Assembly: GCA_030374805.1 (NCBI GenBank)
Contig: JARGSG010000183.1
Coordinates: forward strand, 248,001 to 312,000
Source: Gracilaria gracilis
Lineage: Eukaryota; Rhodophyta; Florideophyceae; Gracilariales; Gracilariaceae
Direction of reading: 5' to 3'
Length of the DNA stretch: 64,000 nt
Numbering within the stretch: position 1 is the stretch's first letter; every line of letters starts with the position of its first letter. Below, one piece after another: positions 58,211 to 64,000 of this stretch. The notes under the pieces are model-generated. The model worked only from the letters and a program-made list of their open reading frames with translations. It did not search any database and was not told the DNA's origin. The translations under genes and the position numbers were made by a program.

Positions 58211-61200
58211 ATGGGAGCCTCCTTTGAAGGAGCGGCGCAAACGCAGTCGAGCTCAACGGCGCCGGAGGTTGCAAAGCCTCGCTCCCCGGTCACGATCCTT
58301 ACGAGGAAGATGGCCACGACAGACATGGACTCGGAACATCTCGGTGTTCTCCGTCGCCCGTGGGTACGGTCACGCAATTTCCGCGCTCCGGATAGAGTCC
58401 TGGTCATGGCGAAACGAAACTACAAAGTTTTCGCCGACCTCGGGATATCCGACCATTATATGGTTCGGCAGTTGTCTATTCTCGACACGGGTGCTGGTCC
58501 AAACTTCTTGGTTCAATCGCTTATTCCGCCGCAGTTATTGTTTCAGATTCGGCCGGCCCCGCCGACCGAGATAGCGAATGCAAACAATAGGCCCCTTTCA
58601 ATCGTGGGAGTAATTGACCTGATTGTCAGGCTTGGCCGTTGCGTTGTCCGCTTGGACTTCATAGTCTGCAAGCGTTTAGCTGCGCCGGTCATACTCGGAT
58701 GTGATTTCTGCGACCGTTTTGTCGAAGCAATTCGACCACGGAAAAGAACCGTCGAGCTGGAGGACGGCACAACAGTGCCAATTGTTCGGCGACCTTTACG
58801 AAAGGCTTTCAAGAAGCAAGTTCCATGGCCAGTTGCCCATCAGCCAGCGGAATCGCACCGTTCGTCTACGAAGCTCCGAGTGGCTCGGTCTATTTGCATT
58901 CCACCGGAATCCCAGACATGGGTCACGGTCACGTCCCTACAGCACGGCCTGCAAACCGTTCAGCCATTGCCTCTCCTTTACGAAAGGCAGAACGTGGCCC
59001 TCGCGAATGGGATTGTACTTGTTGAGCCAGAGAAGCCCTTCAGGGTATTGGGTGCTAGTTTCAACTCCTCCCAACAGAGGTTGGTAAAGAACCAAGTCAT
59101 TGGTTCCATGTTACCACACCCAGTGGCTATTGTACCCACACAGGTCTCTACCGCCGAGGTTCTCGGAATTCTCGAAGCTGAGGAGGGAGAGGGGAAGTGC
59201 GCTGACACAACTGTACCAAAGACTTCGTCGGGAGACGGTGAGCCGAACTCGTCGGGTAAAGAAGTGTTGAACTCGTCGAAAGAAGCAACGCCGACACTGT
59301 CGAAAGGAAGGCCAGAATCACCTGGATCTGAGAAGAAGGACCCCGTACAGGAGCTCGAGTCTCTAGACTTTAACCATGTCCCAGAGTCTCACCGTGAGAA
59401 GTTACGGGATATGCTACGTGAGTTCACCTCCATGTGGGACGGTTCCCTTGGGAAAATTGGGATCACCGAACATCGGATAGATTTGATGCCGAACACTCAG
59501 CCAATCTCGCAACACCCCTACAGGGCAGGACCGACAGCTCGGGAAGAAGAGAAGACTCAAGTCGAGAAGATGCTCCGCGCCGGAGTCATTGAACCGGCCC
59601 AGTCGCCATGGGCCTCGCCCGTGGTACTCGCTTCCAAACCCGATGGGTCTTGGCGTTTTTGTATCGATTACCGCAAGCTTAACGCGGCTACCGTCAAGGA
59701 CGTGTATCCCATCCCGAGGATGGACGAATGTATCGATTCGCTCGGAAGCGCAAAGGTGTTCACGACCCTCGACGCGAACTGGGGATATTGGCAAGTCCCA
59801 GTTAGGACAGAGGACCGTGATAAAACGGCGTTTGTATGTCATCAAGGACTATACCGATTCAACCGGATGCCCTTCGGGCTCACGAACGCCCCTGCCACTT
59901 TCCAAAGAGCAGTGGATATTTTGCTTGCCCGCTTTAAGTGGAAAACGTGCCTGGTATACCTGGATGACATCATTGTGTTCTCCAGTAACCTGGACGAGCA
60001 CTTGACCCACGTTCGGGAGGTGATGCGAATCCTACGAGAGGCAGGCATCACACTGAAGTTGAAGAAGTGCGAGTTCTTTACCAATACCGTGAAATATCTC
60101 GGCCACATAATCCGTCCAGGACGGCTATCGATTGACGCTGTACGTGTGCGGTCCCTGAAGGAGGCCAAACACCCACGGACTCAGACGGAACTCCGATCCT
60201 TCCTCGGCCTTTGCAATGTCTACCGCCGTTTTATTCCGCACTTCGCGGATATAGCAGCTCCATTGAATGAACTCTTGCGAAAGGGACAGCCAGTGAAACT
60301 GGAACCATTCGATGACCGTAAGGCAACGGCATTCTCATCGCTCATTGATGCAGTAACTTCGCCGCCAATTCTTTCCCTGCCGAAACTCGGATTGCCCTAT
60401 GCCATCGATACGGATGCCAGCAATTTCCAGATCGGCTGTGCCCTGTTTCAGACCACGGAGAGTGGCGAACGACTTCCAATTGGGTTTTGGTTTCGAAGCC
60501 TTAACGTGCATGAAAGGAATTACTCGGTACCCGAGAAAGAATGCTTAGCAGTAGTCTGGGCTCTCCAGACGCTGCGACCGTACCTCATGGGAGGACATTT
60601 TACCGTTCATACCGACCATTCGGCTCTGCCATGGCTTCTCTCGATTGCGGAGCCCTCTGGCCGCTTGATGCGGTGGAGGCTAAGATTATCGGAGTTCAAC
60701 TTCGACGTGCAGTACAAGAAGGGAATCCTGAACACTCAGGCTGATGCACTTTCCCGCTTACCAACTGCGGCCGAAGCTGAGCCAGTCGATGATCTGGAAG
60801 TACCCTGTTTCTTTATGGAGGACGACGAAGACAAAGATTTGGAGGGATGGGACGTCTATGACGCTGTCTTAGCCGTTTCAGATACGGAGCCAGTACCGGG
60901 ATCATTCGTGCCGATAACACCGGAAGAACTGATCCGGGAACAGTATACGGACCCGTTCTGCAGTAGAGTGCGCGCCCGTCTGAACGGTGGAGCTCAACTG
61001 CCTTTTGTCATGAACGACCAAGGATTCTTGGTTCGAACGGTTACTGACCGACCACAGATTGTGGTACCTCACTCGCTTCAATCTCGAGTCTTGCATTTGT
61101 CGCATTACGCGAAGTTGTCGGCCCACCCTGGTGGAAGGAAGTTGTACTACACCCTTAGGAAGGACTTCTATTGGCCAGCTATGGCATTCGATGCGTACGC

Positions 61201-63757
61201 CACTGCTCGTGGATGCTCTGGTTGTGCAAAGAACCGCGTCAAACTGCGGAAATACTCCAAATAGTTGGTGCTCTTCCCCGCAAGGGCCTCACTTGAGTTC
61301 GTGGCGATTGACATACTCGGTGAGTTTATTCGGACTCGCCGAGGTAATCGGTTTTTACTCGTCATAACCGACCGCTTTTCGAAGCTCGTGCGGACAGTTC
61401 CGCTGGCGAAGATCACCGCCAGTGCGGTCGCGCAAGCGTTCGTAGCCCACTGGGTGTTTGTCTACGGACCGCCGATTGATTTACTATCGGATAATGGGTC
61501 GCAATACACTGCGAAGTTCTTCCAGGACGTGTGTCGAATACTGGACATTAAGAACTGGTTTACTACGACCTACCATCCGCAAAGTAACGGCCAGGTGGAG
61601 CGCTTCAATCGCACCATGCTGAATGCGCTGCGAACCTTTGTCGCCGACCACCCCTCGGAATGGGATCTCTACACCGATGCGGTGACATATGCCTACAATA
61701 TACAGGTACATCGCACTACCCAGATCTCTCCTTTCGAACTGGTCTTATCGCGTGTCCCACCATCGGTGGCTGTCGAGCCTCAACCTACGCTGGATAAGTT
61801 CCCTTCACCCCGTCTACACAGGGACGCCTGGAAGCAATGGCTGAAGCAAATCATTCCCGTAGTTGGGCAGCAAATCGCTAAGGCACAAGCCGCCTACAAG
61901 CGGAACTTCGACGCACGTGTGCGAAAGAATGCCCCACACATCAGGGAAGGTGGCTTTGTATTTCTCCGGAAAGAATACTACAATCCGGAAAAAGAGAAAC
62001 GCCATAAACTTTCTCCGATAGCGGACGGCCCTTACAGGGTTATTTCTACTACCGATACAACGGTTGTCCTTGACGTCAAGGGTGAACACGAACGCTTCTC
62101 GCGTGATCGCGTTACGCCGGCACCACCGCCAGAACCCACCGTGCAAGAAGCCCATCCCGGACCGACCAGGTCGGATGCTACCCCGCCAGCGCCTCTGGCT
62201 ATTAGCAGAGACGCCCCGCTCGGCCTGTCAATTCTACCGCACGCCGCGCGCGGTCTGGCCGACCTCCCTACGGAATCGGAACGTACCCCGAAAATTGGGC
62301 CAGATGCGTTTGTGCACACACGCATCGTGCCCACTACTGGGATTATCGCTCCGGGCCCCGCCGCTCCAGCTAGGGAGGGGGAGGGGGACGCTCATTCAGG
62401 TTGCGCTGCTCCTTTGCAGTCTACGCCGTTGCAAACGGATACTGCACCCTCGCGGGACACCGCCAGGAACGGAGTAGGGGTTGCTTTGCCGTCGCGGACA
62501 GAGAACGCACGGACGTGTGACAGTAAGCGCCCCGTCGAGAGCCCAATGTCACGGGATGCCCAGTTATGGTCTTCAACGTCGCCGCTGCAAGCGGAGTCCT
62601 CACTTAGAGAGACTACGCCCAAACGAGATGCGCACCCAGACACGGCGGGCCACGAAGTGGAAGTTGTCGCTGCCTCATTGCCGTCGCCCACGGAGGACGC
62701 GCAGACCCGCAACAGCAGCGGCGCCGTTCAAAACCCGACGTCCGGGAGCACACCCGGCGACGCACCGCTACTGCGGAATGGAGAGGAGACCGATGTTGCC
62801 CCGACAGCGGAGGAGACCGATCATTCGGAAGAGAAATTGGTTGTTAAAGACCGTGCTGTGACGGCAGACCCAATTTTGGGAGGTGCAATCGACTTGGTCG
62901 ATAATGGCACGCGAACCGCAGAGCACACGGCCACATCAGTACAGGTAGACACCACTCTAGGTAGACAGAAGCCAATTGAGTTGGACGCGCGCACGGCGCG
63001 ACACGGGCCACGCACAGTGGATAAACCGCCTCCCTTGAAGGATGACAATGCGTATGACAACGCACGCCGTAGGCACACGCGTGCCACGGAGAGTGATGAG
63101 CCGTCAAAAACCGGGAGATCCGTAATTGATACGGCTCACCACGGCGCCGCGACGGTTGGTACCACACAGTCCGCCGTGGGCGGCGAACCGTCGTCAACGG
63201 GCGTAACGGAACACCGCTCGCTAGCCCCTCACACGGAGGTTGGTTTCCCGTCGATTGGGACGATCTCGCCGGAACACCGGAAGCTCGCAGTCCGTCCAGA
63301 CGGGATCTCACAGCAACCGCAGAAGTAAGTGGCTCCAGACCCCTCACTGGGGAGCGTAACCCTCCGAGGAGCTCCCTGGGGAGCGCAACCGAGACCTGGT
63401 GCACAGGATGCATTGCCGCCTAGACGGAAGTCGGAGGCCATCACCCGCGATCGCCACGACAGTGGAAGAGCAGTCCGCCCCGCTAACGAGGACCCATCGA
63501 ACGCCTCTGGCGAGGACCCACTGGTCAAGGCGCCAGAGCGGAGTGTCTACGAACGCGAGTTCGTAGTGGACCGTATAGTCAAACACGGCCTAGACTCTAC
63601 TGGAGAGCTGGTATGCCAAGTCCGCTGGTACGGCTACCCCCCTTCGGAGGACACACACGAACCTATCGAGCACCTGCCCCGCTCGAAAGTACTTCAGTAC
63701 CACCGGAGGACCGGTACGCCGACACCGGACACGCTCGAAAAAGCCCAAGTGGGTTAA
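58211..63757 (+). pseudogene. Gypsy element 2 pol with two in-frame stops
   Basis: One frame over 5.5 kb, interrupted only by TAG (61262-61264) and TAA (63326-63328). Domains: protease SILDTGAGPN; RT with FTTLDANWGYWQVP, MPFGLTNAPATFQR and catalytic YLDD; RNase H (IDTDASNFQIGC, PEKECLAVVW, HTDHSALPW); integrase zinc finger (H..H...C..C). After the first stop, the DDE core has D in IDILGEF, D in LSDNGSQ and E in GQVERFNRT. A long Ala/Pro/Thr/Arg-rich spacer (about 62100-63320) precedes a C-terminal chromodomain (YEREFVVDRIVKH...CQVRWYGYPPSEDTHEPIEHLP) beyond the second stop. Without suppression neither the integrase core nor the chromodomain is made. Confidence 0.9.
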
Positions 63758-64000
63758 CCCCCACATTAGCTATGCCTCTCACGCGGAACATTTGCCGCTT
63801 CTGCGGACAAGCCACTATACAGTATAATAGAAGAAGAAGACGAAGAAGAAGCCTAAGAAGAGGAAGTCGAAGAACAGGAATTTGCCGCTTCAAGCGGAAT
63901 ACCTCCCTTAGATAAGGAACAGGCGCCCCTCGCGGGGTGCTGCCCCCTGAGGAGGGGGAGGGATGAAGAGAATTTGCTGAAAGCCGGTAGCAACCGGACA
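63758..64000 (+). other. Gypsy element 2 downstream of pol
   Basis: Non-coding: an AGAAGAAGA stretch (63825-63880), a GC-rich inverted region (CGCCCCTCGCGGGG), and the purine tract GAGGAGGGGGAGGGA (63949-63963). No LTR start identified. The layout resembles the spacer after pol in element 1. Confidence 0.5.

Larger units (their letters stand above)
55300..64000 (+). mobile_element. Second Ty3/gypsy chromovirus, degenerate, 3' end outside window
   Basis: 5' LTR (end 56040, start not fixed), primer-binding site at 56043, gag, pol and chromodomain in the same order as the first gypsy element and clearly related to it by protein motifs. Gag carries a frameshift and pol two in-frame stops. A purine tract (63950-63962) follows pol. 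No 3' LTR is recognisable before the window ends. Confidence 0.85.

Noticed and set aside
63940..64000. Start of the 3' LTR of gypsy element 2
   Set aside because: No stretch here matches the 5' LTR region convincingly; the weak ATGAAG...ATTTGC similarity to 55272 is too short.
1..64000. CRISPR arrays, bacterial operons or prophage
   Set aside because: No spaced direct repeats of that type; gene structure, intron, Mediator subunit and LTR elements are eukaryotic.

Overview
This is a eukaryotic nuclear window. It has long, mostly intron-free genes on both strands, GC-rich and low-complexity coding sequence, and organelle-targeted proteins (uroporphyrinogen decarboxylase and an Era GTPase, both with N-terminal extensions). 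It also has a Mediator subunit, a plant-type glycine-rich-domain (GRDP/DUF1399) protein, bZIP factors and large LTR retrotransposons. Near-absence of introns (one seen, in the PCMT gene) plus gene islands set among LTR elements fits a red alga, Chondrus-like in style. That assignment is inference; I matched it to no genome.

Layout. (1) 1-17758: a minus-strand Ty1/copia element, decayed by frameshifts. Its 3' LTR edge is cut by the window start and its 5' LTR ends at 17758. A plus-strand Ty3/gypsy chromovirus (4742-16251) is inserted into it, with 508-bp near-identical LTRs and target duplication ACTTC. The gypsy element has intact gag and pol and, between pol and the 3' LTR, a large open frame on the opposite strand (12886-14850, open to 15684). 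(2) 17759-53400: a gene island. In order: ankyrin-TIR protein (+), helical-repeat protein (-), EF-hand/TKL kinase (-), uroporphyrinogen decarboxylase (+), ubiquitin-like membrane protein (-), FGGY kinase (-), MED17-like (-), Era (+), amino-acid permease (-), small basic protein (-), PCMT (+, one intron), IBA57-like (-), bZIP (-), glycosyltransferase (+), bZIP (-), GRDP-like (-) and C2-TM protein (-). (3) 53891-55258: a pogo/Tigger-type DDE transposase broken by two in-frame stops. (4) About 55300 to the end: a second, older gypsy chromovirus with a frameshifted gag and two nonsense codons in pol.

The genes form no operon-like pathway. Local links are shared divergent promoters (kinase/UROD, bZIP/glycosyltransferase, MED17/Era) and one convergent pair (PCMT/IBA57) whose stop codons are 3 bp apart.

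Best leads: the antisense ORF of the young chromovirus; the ankyrin-coiled-coil-hydrophobic-TIR protein, an innate-immunity-like architecture with the TIR NADase glutamate position retained; two neighbouring bZIP proteins that both replace the normally invariant basic-region arginine by asparagine; and a kinase with EF-hands in front of a Raf/TKL-type catalytic domain.
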